Source of the DNA: Lentisphaeria bacterium
Lineage (GTDB): Bacteria; Verrucomicrobiota; Lentisphaeria; Victivallales; UBA1829
Direction of reading: 5' to 3'
Assembly (NCBI GenBank): GCA_017504325.1
Contig: JAFVRL010000415.1
Span: forward strand, 1 to 7,167
DNA length: 7,167 nucleotides
A program made the position numbers and the translations under genes. The notes beneath the pieces are model-generated. The model saw only the letters and a program-made list of their open reading frames with translations, searched no databases and was not told the DNA's origin. This document shows, piece after piece, positions 1-6,610 of this stretch (position 1 is the first letter of the stretch; each line of letters opens with the position of its first letter).

Positions 1-68
1 GCTGTGATGATTTTTTGTTTATCAATCAACTCTTTATTTTTCAATCGCATATCCGGCGGGAAAAGTAC

Positions 69-96
69 TTGTATTTTTCTTTTTCCCTGCTATATT
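69..96 (+). promoter_or_regulatory. Candidate sigma70-type promoter for the GntP-family gene
   Basis: TTGTAT (69-74) and TATATT (91-96) are separated by 16 bases, giving a likely transcription start near 103 and a leader of about 43 bases before the ATG at 146. The spacer is pyrimidine-rich. The -35 match is partial, so this is a prediction. Bases 1-68 hold no convincing end of an upstream gene: two frames are open into the window but neither gives a recognisable protein tail. Confidence 0.45.
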
Positions 97-145
97 TAGA
101 GAAACCGGACGTTTGCAATATATAAATAAAAAGGGGGATTTATTT

Positions 146-1474
146 ATGACTGTCACACTTCTTGTTACTGTTATTGCCGCAATCATTATCATTACTGCTG
201 TATGGAAGATACATCCTCTTCCTGTTCTGCTTCTTGGTGGATTCCTTTTCGGGGTCTGCAATGATTACGGATTCCTGGAAACTCTCAACCTCATTTCCGC
301 CGGATTCGGCAATACCATAAAAAGCATTGGTCTTGTGATCATCGCCGGGACGGTCATCGGGGTATTTATGGAACAGCGGGGGGCTTTGAAAGTTATTGCA
401 CAAAAGATCATAAAACTTACCGGGGAAAAACATACTCCTCTTGCCATGAGTATTATAGGCTATGTGGTTTCCATCTGTATTTTCTGTGATTCCGCCTTTA
501 TCATTCTTATCGGATTATGGAAAAAGATCGGAAAAATGGCATTTCTTCCCCTTGCTGTGGGGGCGACAGCATTGAGTATGGGATTATTTGCCTCTCATTG
601 TTTTATTCCCCCCACACCGGGACCTCTTGCTGCAATGTCCATACTTGGAGCTGACTTCGGTCAGGTGCTTCTTTTTGGTTCCATTGCCGCTCTTGCCGCA
701 ACTGCTGCCGGATACTTTTACTCCCTTTATGCCGGAAAGGATGAAGTATTGGAAGAGGGGGAATTATCTGCAGAAAAAACGGAAAAGGAGATCTCTTTCC
801 AATACCATTGGAGTATAGCATTTCTTCCCATTGTGATCCCGCTTGTCCTTATCGGAGCAAACTCTTTTACAGGGATATTCAAAGAAAGTTTGCCGCCTGT
901 TTTCGTTAAATTCATGGCTTGTGCCGGACACCCGGTCACCGCCCTGACTGTCGGGGCATTTTTTGCTGTTTTTCTTATCGGAAAATGTAAAAAGAAAGAA
1001 TTGTCTGTGGAAGGACTTATGGGAAAAGCCGTACTGGATGCTGCCAATATTCTTGTCATTACGGCTGCCGGAGGAGCCTTCGGCGAGGTCTTGAAAAAGG
1101 TGGATTTTGCCTCCTTTCTTCCGGAAAAGATCGGAAATATGGGGGTACTTGCCCTGCTTTTCCCCCTTGTTTTTGCTTCTGTACTGAAAATAGCACAAGG
1201 CTCCTCCACACTTGCCATTCTTACAGCGGCAAGTGTAACTGCCCCCATGCTGGAAACTCTGGGATTGAGTTCCCCTGTTATGCGGGCATTGGCGTGCTGT
1301 GCGGTATGCTGCGGCGGAATGATCGTTTCCCATACCAATGACAGTTTTTTCTGGGTGGTGACACGATTTTCCGGTATGAGTGTGCGGCAGGGGTTGAAAT
1401 TACAGACATTGGGAACGCTTGTTTCCGGTACAGCTGCGGCAGCAGTGATCCTGCTTCTGGCATTTGTCCTGTAA
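146..1474 (+). CDS. GntP-family gluconate/sugar-acid:H+ symporter
   Basis: This 442-residue inner-membrane permease should import gluconate or a related hydroxy-acid with protons. The family also includes transporters for D-serine, fructuronate, idonate and C4 sugar acids, so the exact substrate cannot be read from sequence. Length matches the family, and many hydrophobic segments run end to end. GntP-like signatures are visible: the HCFIPPTPGP segment (family form HG.LPPHPGP) around residue 155, GGAFGEVLKKVD around 315, KIAQGSSTLA around 355, and SHTNDSFFWVV followed by FSGMS around 395-410. A longer ORF begins at 113, but the ATG at 146 is chosen because AGGGGGA at 132-138 lies 7 bases before it and the protein then starts directly with a membrane segment. 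T replaces the usual H in the PPHPGP motif, which may reflect a divergent substrate. It is probably co-transcribed with the DUF1835 gene 16 bases downstream. No catabolic kinase or dehydrogenase gene that would identify the substrate is in the window. Confidence 0.92.
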   Translation: MTVTLLVTVIAAIIIITAVWKIHPLPVLLLGGFLFGVCNDYGFLETLNLISAGFGNTIKSIGLVIIAGTVIGVFMEQRGALKVIAQKIIKLTGEKHTPLAMSIIGYVVSICIFCDSAFIILIGLWKKIGKMAFLPLAVGATALSMGLFASHCFIPPTPGPLAAMSILGADFGQVLLFGSIAALAATAAGYFYSLYAGKDEVLEEGELSAEKTEKEISFQYHWSIAFLPIVIPLVLIGANSFTGIFKESLPPVFVKFMACAGHPVTALTVGAFFAVFLIGKCKKKELSVEGLMGKAVLDAANILVITAAGGAFGEVLKKVDFASFLPEKIGNMGVLALLFPLVFASVLKIAQGSSTLAILTAASVTAPMLETLGLSSPVMRALACCAVCCGGMIVSHTNDSFFWVVTRFSGMSVRQGLKLQTLGTLVSGTAAAAVILLLAFVL

Positions 1475-1490
1475 AAAACCGGAGTGAAAT

Positions 1491-2297
1491 ATGGCGACCG
1501 AAGAAAAAAATATCCTTTATATTTTTAATGGCGATTGTGCTTTTGAGGCATGGAAAAAGAGCGTGGACGCGGAAGGCGGAAATTTTCTTGTCTGGCGGGA
1601 AAATTATCTGGAAGGACCGCTCCCGGCAAATGTTTCTCTGGAAGAATTTGAAAAGAAACGGGCGGCATTGATCCATACCTGGGTTCCGGAATATTCCTGT
1701 GAAAGATTGTATAATTACCTTCTTTCCATGGATAAAAAACTTCTTTCTCTTACGGAAAAGGATATTGTGGTACTGTATTTTGACCTCTGTATGTATGATA
1801 TCGTGATGCTTTGCCGGATATTTTCCCTTTTACGGGGGACAAAAGCAGAGGTGCGTTTATTCTGTGAAGATGCGGTTTTGGGCATGGAAAAAGAACTTTA
1901 TCAAAGGGATATTGCTTCATTAAGGAAACTTTCTCTGGAAGATATTTCTTTATATGCTTCTGCCTGGGATGCCATTTTGCATGGTGCGGAAGAGGTGGAA
2001 AAATTCAATCTTTCGGCAAAGGCGGAAAAAGAACCTTTCCTCAAAGAAGGATTGCTCCGTTACGGGGAAGATCATCCTTCTGACGGGAGTATGGGAAAAA
2101 GTGAAAGACGGCTCTGTTCCATTATCAAAAGCGGTATTCAGGAATTTTCCGCTGTTTTTAAAAGTTTCAATGCACAGGAAAAATATCCTTTTATGGGGGA
2201 CAGTATGTGTATGCGTATTCTGGATGCTCTTGCAGAAAAAGGATTGCTGAAAAAAGATTCCTCCGGAAAAGAAAGTTCTTATTTTTCTCCGGAATAA
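1491..2297 (+). CDS. DUF1835 domain-containing protein, function unknown
   Basis: The 268-residue protein has no signal peptide or membrane segment and is presumably cytosolic. The N-terminal half fits the DUF1835 pattern: an early beta strand ending in FNGDCAFEAWKK (residues about 11-22), then VWRENYLEGPLP (about 34-45), where the family has VWRE..CEGP, and IVVLYFDLCMYDIVMLCRIFSLL (about 92-114) in place of the usual LWFe.DL.dql.L...L. The C-terminal part (about 195-260) matches the companion region of these proteins: SERRLCSII, then FKSFNAQEKYPFMGD, then MRILDALAEKGLL, which looks like a small winged-helix-like unit. The biochemical role of the family is not established. The start is supported by GGAG at 1481-1484, 6 bases before the ATG. 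Linkage to a GntP-family permease suggests co-expression, but no functional link is known to me. Family assignment is fairly secure; function is not. Confidence 0.8.
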   Translation: MATEEKNILYIFNGDCAFEAWKKSVDAEGGNFLVWRENYLEGPLPANVSLEEFEKKRAALIHTWVPEYSCERLYNYLLSMDKKLLSLTEKDIVVLYFDLCMYDIVMLCRIFSLLRGTKAEVRLFCEDAVLGMEKELYQRDIASLRKLSLEDISLYASAWDAILHGAEEVEKFNLSAKAEKEPFLKEGLLRYGEDHPSDGSMGKSERRLCSIIKSGIQEFSAVFKSFNAQEKYPFMGDSMCMRILDALAEKGLLKKDSSGKESSYFSPE

Positions 2298-2359
2298 ATC
2301 TTTATGCAAAAAAGTTTCAAAATGATCCGCCGCAGTTCCATAAAAATCCACAGTAAAAA

Positions 2360-2394
2360 TGTGGGATTGAAGCGACAGGTATCCCATAATTTTT
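2360..2394 (+). terminator. Possible intrinsic terminator after the GntP-DUF1835 unit
   Basis: TGGGAT (2362-2367) pairs with ATCCCA (2381-2386) around a 13-base loop. A T-A and a G-T pair extend the base to 8 pairs, and TTTTT follows at 2390-2394. It lies 63 bases after the DUF1835 stop codon. The large loop and short T-run make it moderate; the A-run just upstream (2355-2359) could lengthen the stem by pairing with the T-run. Confidence 0.45.
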
Positions 2395-2429
2395 CAAAAA
2401 ACAGGTATTTTCTCCATATTTGAATGTGA

Positions 2430-2441
2430 GAAACCGGTTTC
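2430..2441. repeat. Perfect 12-bp palindrome, possible protein-binding site
   Basis: GAAACCGGTTTC is a perfect inverted repeat. With one bulged G, the flanking GTGA and CAC extend the symmetry to GTGA-g-AAACCGGTTTCAC (2426-2443). No T-run follows, so it is not a terminator. It lies about 100 bases upstream of the tRNA promoter and could be an operator or chance; no regulator is assigned. Confidence 0.35.
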
Positions 2442-2538
2442 ACGCAGAGTTTCCTGATCGTTTTATGGAATATATATGAAAAACAGGAGTTATCTGTGGG
2501 CTGAAACAAAAAAAATCAAAAAAAAACAGAAAATGGAT

Positions 2539-2566
2539 TTGAAAAAACGATTAGAAGGTGTATATT
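2539..2566 (+). promoter_or_regulatory. Promoter for tRNA-Val
   Basis: TTGAAA (2539-2544) and TATATT (2561-2566) are separated by 16 bases, and the expected start near 2573 leaves a short leader of about 13 bases before the tRNA, typical of stable-RNA genes. A-runs immediately upstream (about 2508-2529) resemble an UP element. Position and motif quality agree. Confidence 0.7.
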
Positions 2567-2585
2567 AGTTAAATCACAACGAAAC

Positions 2586-2662
2586 GGGTGTATAGCTCAG
2601 TTGGTTAGAGCGTCACGTTGACATCGTGAAGGTCACTGGTTCGAATCCAGTTATACCCACCA
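2586..2662 (+). tRNA. tRNA-Val (anticodon GAC), CCA encoded
   Basis: A full cloverleaf is readable. The acceptor stem GGGTGTA/TATACCC (2586-2592 with 2652-2658) has one G-T pair. The D stem is GCTC/GAGC with loop AGTTGGTTA. The anticodon stem TCACG/CGTGA (2613-2617 with 2625-2629) closes loop TTGACAT, with anticodon GAC at 2620-2622. A 5-base variable region precedes the T arm ACTGG-TTCGAAT-CCAGT (2635-2651). Discriminator A (2659) and CCA (2660-2662) are encoded. GAC reads GUC/GUU valine codons. The gene stands alone with its own promoter and terminator. No second copy of the tRNA 3' end, as an integrated element would leave, was seen in the window. Confidence 0.97.
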
Positions 2663-2676
2663 TTATTGTTATTACG

Positions 2677-2716
2677 AACCGTTGAAACCGGAAGGTTTTG
2701 ACGGTTTTTTATTTTT
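2677..2716 (+). terminator. Strong intrinsic terminator after tRNA-Val
   Basis: A 13-bp stem, with two G-T pairs at its middle, is formed by 2677-2689 and 2694-2706 around a GGAA tetraloop (2690-2693). TTTTTTATTTTT follows at 2705-2716. It begins 15 bases after the tRNA CCA. Read on the minus strand the hairpin has no T-run after it, so it serves mainly the tRNA; as a plain hairpin it may still protect the 3' end of the converging operon, whose last stop codon is at 2723-2725. Confidence 0.88.
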
Positions 2717-2722
2717 CAGTTC

Positions 2723-3196
2723 TTATTCTTTGCCGTAAACTTCGATCTCCCGGACATGACCGTATCTGCCGTTTTCCCGGCAGGAAAGAATATGGAGCCG
2801 GATATATCTTGCTTTCACCGGGGAAAAGGTAAAAGTCAAGCCATTTGCGGTGGGAGGTGTTGTATTTTTTCTGCCATCTGCTATTTCCATAAAAATTTTT
2901 CTGTCAGCAGAAACAGTCATAAAATATTTATAATATCTCGTGTCTCCCCACCAGAAAAACAGTTTCACAGTATCAATAAGACATACTTGCCCCAGATCCA
3001 CTTCCAGCGTCCATTTGCCGGCAGTTACTCCGCCATCCCAGTAAAGATGTTTTCTGTTGCCGTCAATGACCACATCCGCCTGAAGTCCGCTTGTTGCAGA
3101 AATCAATCCCTTGAGAGCAAGATTTTCTCTTTTTCCCTCTCCCGCAGAAAGCAGAAGAGAGAAAAGGAGAAGTGAAAGAATATATATTTTTTTCAT
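2723..3196 (-). CDS. Secreted single-domain F5/8 type C (discoidin/CBM32-like) protein
   Basis: This 157-residue protein has a signal peptide (MKK then a Leu-rich core, residues 1-18, likely cut near SAGEG), followed by one F5/8 type C domain filling the rest. Family landmarks are NLALKG (25-30), SATSG (33-37), the VIDGN strand-turn (43-47), W53, W62 and VDLG (66-69), IDTVKLFF (74-81), VSAD (95-98), the TFTFSPVKARYIRLHI stretch (121-136) and the closing HVREIEVYG (147-155). Such domains usually bind carbohydrate, most often galactose-type sugars, at the cell surface or in the periplasm. No catalytic domain is attached. The ATG overlaps the stop of the 844-residue gene as ATGA, and an AGGA (3206-3203) sits 6 bases upstream inside that gene, so translation is probably coupled. 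It may supply binding for the large partner, but that is inference. No lipobox cysteine is present, so it is not predicted to be a lipoprotein. Confidence 0.88.
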   Translation of the reverse strand: MKKIYILSLLLFSLLLSAGEGKRENLALKGLISATSGLQADVVIDGNRKHLYWDGGVTAGKWTLEVDLGQVCLIDTVKLFFWWGDTRYYKYFMTVSADRKIFMEIADGRKNTTPPTANGLTFTFSPVKARYIRLHILSCRENGRYGHVREIEVYGKE

Positions 3197-5727
3197 TTGA
3201 GATCCTTTACCGGGATCCGGATCACAGCAACATCGCCGGGGCCAATGGTGATTTTAAAAGAATTGCTCTCTTTATCCACTTTGAGTTTTTTCCCCGAACG
3301 CAATTCCATTACTGTATCCGCCTGTAATTTTTTCAGACCGATCGTAACAGTCCGGGACTCTTTTTCATCCAGTTTTTCTGCGGTGGAACCGGTTTTATGA
3401 ACCCCCTCATTATTGAAGAGATAGAGAAGAATTCCCTCTTCAAGGATATTCAATCCGTACTGGATCTCCGGCAGATCAATGCTTACGGGAACAAGATCCT
3501 TTACAAGATTATCCAGTATCCAGTTGATAAAAGGAAATTTTTTCCACGCAGTGTACGGGAAAGAAGTTTTCTCCGCATTTTTATGAACAAGCATACACGG
3601 AGTTGTAAGGATGACTCTGCCTTTTCCCACATCATTGGAACAGGCAAGGATATTGCCGGAAGAATCTTTCAGCAGCACTTCTGCCCCGGAAAGTCTGATC
3701 TCATCAAACTCATACTTTGCCGGAAGAGCAAACAATTTTTTCCCATCAGGAGAAAAGATCTCCCCGACAACAGGCAAAGTATTTCCTGTAAGAGATGCAC
3801 CAAGAAAAGAGTCTGCAAAATATTTCCCCAGCTGTCTGGTATTGATGATGAGAGTACCACCCTCCTTCACATACTGAACAAACCGGCGGACAAGAGCTTC
3901 GGAGGGAGAGTGTTCCCCATTCATAAAAAATGCCCGGTAGTTTTTCAATACCTCCGCCTTCACAGGTCCGGATGGAGTCTCCGGAAGGATCACATCATAG
4001 ATATCCCCGTAGGGGCTTCCGCAATGCGCCCACTCCTGGGGTTTTTCTTTTATTTTATGCATCATCCACGGTACAATGGCACGCAAAACCCCTTCCGTCA
4101 TAATATCCCCGGCATTACAGGGGAAATATCCGAAAACTTTGCCCCCCTGAATGGGGGATACGCCGTGTTCAAAAGGAAGTCCCAGAGCAACCGGAGCGTA
4201 ACTTACTCCCCGGTCAGGATTTTTCCGGATGAAATCATACCACTCTTTCATCACTTCCCCATGGGGGGATAATTCATAGATCCCGTCTTTATCCTTATCC
4301 ATGCAGTATGTCCAGGGCCAAACCTCGTTGCGTACCATTTCCGCCCCGGAAAGCCATGCAAGATAACGGTCGCGTTTATTCAATGAAGGCGAGATCCCTC
4401 CGGAACCGCCGGCAGCATTCATGGACCATGTGCCGATGTAATCCGGATCTGTATATCCCTTTTTCCCGTTCATTCCCACGGCAATATACCATCCCCAGGG
4501 AATACCGTACTGCCGGGATGCACCGCGGACAAAGTACATCTGGGGCTGATGCCGCTGATAACCGGCAGAAGTAGTTTCAATAAAAACATATCCGCATCCC
4601 CATTCCATGGCATAATGGTTGAAAGCAAGGGCACAATCCAGAAAGATCATCTTTGATTTATCCCCGAAATGCAGACCGGTAAGCCCGTCATGGATAAGTT
4701 TGAGTCCGGCAAGAGCCTCTTTACGGGTAGAGGGTTTGACGATCTTTGCAGCGATCCTGTCTGCATTTTTACTGGATACCCCGCTTTTTTGCAACATTCC
4801 GGCAAGATCCTTTGCACGGAGCAGAGTGCGGTAGGCGTTATCCCACTCTTCCACAGGAAATCCCAGAAAACCGGGATGGGCTTTTTTCCACGCCTCATAT
4901 CCACTTTTATCCATGATGACATCTGTGAAACTTTTATACACATTTGCCCCGCGGATCCCGATAAAAAAGGGATCGTTTTCCGGGATCTTCAGTTTGGAAA
5001 TATGTTTCATGGAGACTTTGCCGGGAGAAGTCTGACCATTGATGGCAATACGCAATTTCTTTGTCCTTACAGGCGCAAATTGTATCACAACTTCCGGATT
5101 TGTATTGCTGTCGGTTTCTGTACCGTCAATCAACTCCCAGCCGGAACCTTTTTCAGCATAAATGGCATATTTGCTTGCAAGATTGATGTATTCATCCCCC
5201 TCCTCCACCCGGGGGCGGCCGGAACTGATCCGAACAGAAGATATCTTTACAGGAACAGTAAAAGAAAAATCATACCACCCTTTCTGATCTTTCCCCCGCT
5301 GCGGCGGATAAGTATAAGAACAGGATTGGGCGGAAAGGTCTTTATCCGTCACCCGTTCCGGATAACGCAAAGTGGCGTTCTCCGCTTTTGCAGAAAGAAC
5401 CCCTTTGGCAGTAATATCATTTCCGGCATCATCCATGATTTTTATTTCCCGTACCATCAAACGGTTATATACCGGCGGAGTATTTTCCAGCAACGGAACA
5501 TGGAATGTATTTACAACACCTTTTGTCATATCTTCCGTAATGATTTTACTGTATCTGTTATCACCCTTTTTGATATTTACGGGATTGAGAAAATATTTTC
5601 CATTCAGAGGAGGCGGTCCGGCAAAAAAAGGATATATATTTTTATTGGCGACAAATTCCCCTTTCTCCCCATGAAGAAAAGGTGTAAGCAAAAGACTTGC
5701 AAGAATATAAAGATAAGTTTTTTTCAT
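3193..5727 (-). CDS. Large secreted multidomain protein, candidate glycoside hydrolase
   Basis: The 844-residue product starts with a signal peptide (residues 1-20, MKK plus Leu-rich core). Residues about 85-245 look like a discoidin-like beta-sandwich (GWYDFSFTVPVKISSVRISSG, SKYAIYAEKG, TKKLRIAING). About 270-350 is helical. About 355-500 is a possible TIM-barrel-like catalytic core rich in aromatics (FNHYAMEWGCGYVFIE, RGASRQYGIPWGWYIA, YLAWLSGAEMVRNEVWPW). About 505-640 resembles the class I glutamine amidotransferase-like fold of beta-galactosidase trimerisation domains (YAPVALGLPFEHG, YRAFFMNGEHSPSEAL, YVKEGGTLIIN) without the GATase nucleophile Cys. About 745-842 is a closing beta domain (ILLYLFNNEG, GPGDVAVIRI). 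E384 and E468 are possible catalytic acids, chosen only by context. I cannot place it in a named GH family. The start follows GGTGGA about 4 bases upstream, a weak site. A terminator stands just upstream and the next gene overlaps by 4 bases. Confidence 0.8.
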   Translation of the reverse strand: MKKTYLYILASLLLTPFLHGEKGEFVANKNIYPFFAGPPPLNGKYFLNPVNIKKGDNRYSKIITEDMTKGVVNTFHVPLLENTPPVYNRLMVREIKIMDDAGNDITAKGVLSAKAENATLRYPERVTDKDLSAQSCSYTYPPQRGKDQKGWYDFSFTVPVKISSVRISSGRPRVEEGDEYINLASKYAIYAEKGSGWELIDGTETDSNTNPEVVIQFAPVRTKKLRIAINGQTSPGKVSMKHISKLKIPENDPFFIGIRGANVYKSFTDVIMDKSGYEAWKKAHPGFLGFPVEEWDNAYRTLLRAKDLAGMLQKSGVSSKNADRIAAKIVKPSTRKEALAGLKLIHDGLTGLHFGDKSKMIFLDCALAFNHYAMEWGCGYVFIETTSAGYQRHQPQMYFVRGASRQYGIPWGWYIAVGMNGKKGYTDPDYIGTWSMNAAGGSGGISPSLNKRDRYLAWLSGAEMVRNEVWPWTYCMDKDKDGIYELSPHGEVMKEWYDFIRKNPDRGVSYAPVALGLPFEHGVSPIQGGKVFGYFPCNAGDIMTEGVLRAIVPWMMHKIKEKPQEWAHCGSPYGDIYDVILPETPSGPVKAEVLKNYRAFFMNGEHSPSEALVRRFVQYVKEGGTLIINTRQLGKYFADSFLGASLTGNTLPVVGEIFSPDGKKLFALPAKYEFDEIRLSGAEVLLKDSSGNILACSNDVGKGRVILTTPCMLVHKNAEKTSFPYTAWKKFPFINWILDNLVKDLVPVSIDLPEIQYGLNILEEGILLYLFNNEGVHKTGSTAEKLDEKESRTVTIGLKKLQADTVMELRSGKKLKVDKESNSFKITIGPGDVAVIRIPVKDLK

Positions 5728-5750
5728 ATTTCCACCCGATTTTCAATAAC

Positions 5751-5788
5751 AAAAAAAACTCCTGTCCCCGCATGGAAAGAACAGGAGT
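5751..5788 (-). terminator. Intrinsic terminator between the ThuA/GATase-like gene and the 844-residue gene
   Basis: On the minus strand ACTCCTGT (5788-5781) pairs perfectly with ACAGGAGT (5765-5758) around a 15-base loop, and a run of eight T follows (5758-5751, the first shared with the stem). It begins 10 bases after the stop codon at 5801-5799 and ends only 23 bases before the ATG of the 844-residue gene. The loop can form a small inner CC/GG pairing. Structure and T-run are typical of a Rho-independent terminator; the position suggests partial termination inside an operon. Confidence 0.8.
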
Positions 5789-5798
5789 AAAAATAAGA

Positions 5799-6512
5799 TC
5801 ACTTTTTGGCAAATCCGAGGACTTTCAAAACTTCAGAAACTGTTTCAAGATCTTCAAATCCGCTGTAAATAAACATTCCCTTCCCGACTTTCGTGTAACA
5901 GGTATTCACAAGACCGGGTTTATCCGCAACAAGAATAAGGGGTTTTGCATCCACAAGATCCTTGACGGCGACAGTATAGACCGTATTCAAAGTAAATTCC
6001 CGTTCTCTTCCCATCTCTTTGGTATATTTGTACTTTACAGGGATGCGGGTCTTCATATCATACGGTTTGTGATGCAAAGCCTCAAAGCCGTCAAATCCCC
6101 CTGCCCCGAAAGCGATCTCCCCTGTTTTTTCTTTCAACAGAGATAAAGAGGTATAAAGCATATAGATCGAGCCGCCTTCATTGAGGTAGGCAAGAAAATC
6201 TTTTTTGGCGGCAGCTGTAACGGGAGTACCGGTGATAAGAACAAGGTCATATTTCTTCAATTCAGAAAGGGGAGGAAGTTTTCTGCCGTTTTCCTTCCAG
6301 TTTTTTCCTTTGATCTGTTCATCATACTGGGATAATTTCAGTCCGGGGACTTTCAGTTTGTGTTTCAGCCAATTGTTGAAATACCCTTTGGCACAGAGGA
6401 TGAGGGCATTTTTGCCGGCTTCTTCCTTTTTCTCCTGTGCGGAAACTGCCGGTAAGGCTGCACTGCAAAAAAGTGCAGCAAGGATCACGGGGACGATTTT
6501 TGCATAAAACAT
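5799..6512 (-). CDS. Secreted ThuA/GATase-like fold protein, function unknown
   Basis: The 237-residue protein has a clear signal peptide: MFYAK, a hydrophobic core (about 6-19) and an Ala-x-Ala cut site, AVSA then QEKKEEAGK, after residue 25. The mature part reads like a flavodoxin/GATase-type alpha-beta fold: a first strand NALILCAKG (35-43), then the strand YDLVLITG (88-95) followed by a helix KKDFLAYLNEGG (103-114) and strand SIYMLY (115-120), and late GKGMFIYSGFE (210-220). This arrangement resembles ThuA-like and GATase-1-like domains seen in secreted proteins of glycan degraders, but no catalytic Cys-His pair is evident. The frame could start 25 codons earlier at 6587, but the chosen ATG has AAGGAG 6 bases upstream and is followed at once by the signal peptide, while the earlier ATG overlaps the predicted -10 region. 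It is the first gene of the minus-strand unit; a terminator follows its stop. Confidence 0.8.
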   Translation of the reverse strand: MFYAKIVPVILAALFCSAALPAVSAQEKKEEAGKNALILCAKGYFNNWLKHKLKVPGLKLSQYDEQIKGKNWKENGRKLPPLSELKKYDLVLITGTPVTAAAKKDFLAYLNEGGSIYMLYTSLSLLKEKTGEIAFGAGGFDGFEALHHKPYDMKTRIPVKYKYTKEMGREREFTLNTVYTVAVKDLVDAKPLILVADKPGLVNTCYTKVGKGMFIYSGFEDLETVSEVLKVLGFAKK

Positions 6513-6582
6513 TTTTTTCTCCTTTGTTATTTTGATCAGACTGTTGCTGAAATATTTTTCCCGGTCTGTGGTTTCTTTCCTT

Positions 6583-6610
6583 AACATATTACCGCAAATA
6601 CTTTTTTCAA
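6583..6610 (-). promoter_or_regulatory. Candidate promoter for the secreted-protein operon
   Basis: Read on the minus strand, TTGAAA (6610-6605) and TATGTT (6588-6583) are 16 bases apart. An alternative reading pairs GTGACT with TAATAT (6591-6586) at 18 bases. Either gives a start near 6576-6580 and a leader of about 65 bases to the ATG at 6512. No other comparable pair was seen upstream of the three minus-strand genes. Confidence 0.45.

Larger units (their letters stand above)
2298..2585. other. Intergenic region between the DUF1835 gene and tRNA-Val
   Basis: This 288-base gap contains a possible terminator (2360-2394), a perfect 12-base palindrome (2430-2441), long A-runs at about 2508-2529 that could act as an UP-like or curved element, and the tRNA promoter (2539-2566). 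A 76-codon minus-strand reading frame crosses it, but it lacks a ribosome binding site and resembles no known protein, so no gene is called. Confidence 0.6.

Noticed and set aside
3..125. Open frame entering from the left edge, possibly the tail of an upstream gene
   Set aside because: The 40-residue translation resembles nothing and runs through the likely promoter of the permease gene, so it is not called.
727..1338. Minus-strand frames of 203 and 189 codons over the permease gene
   Set aside because: Both lie inside a clearly recognised GntP-family gene and encode low-plausibility proteins.
2279..2509. 76-codon minus-strand frame in the gap before the tRNA
   Set aside because: No ribosome binding site, no recognisable features, and it overlaps the end of the DUF1835 gene.
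3397..4272. 291-codon plus-strand frame
   Set aside because: Antisense to the same gene, with no ribosome binding site of note and no family resemblance.
4669..5790. 373-codon plus-strand frame opposite the large secreted gene
   Set aside because: It runs fully antisense to the 844-residue frame, which has a signal peptide, sensible domains and a coupled downstream gene. The antisense product has no recognisable motif and is Phe/Ile/Arg-rich, as expected of a shadow frame.
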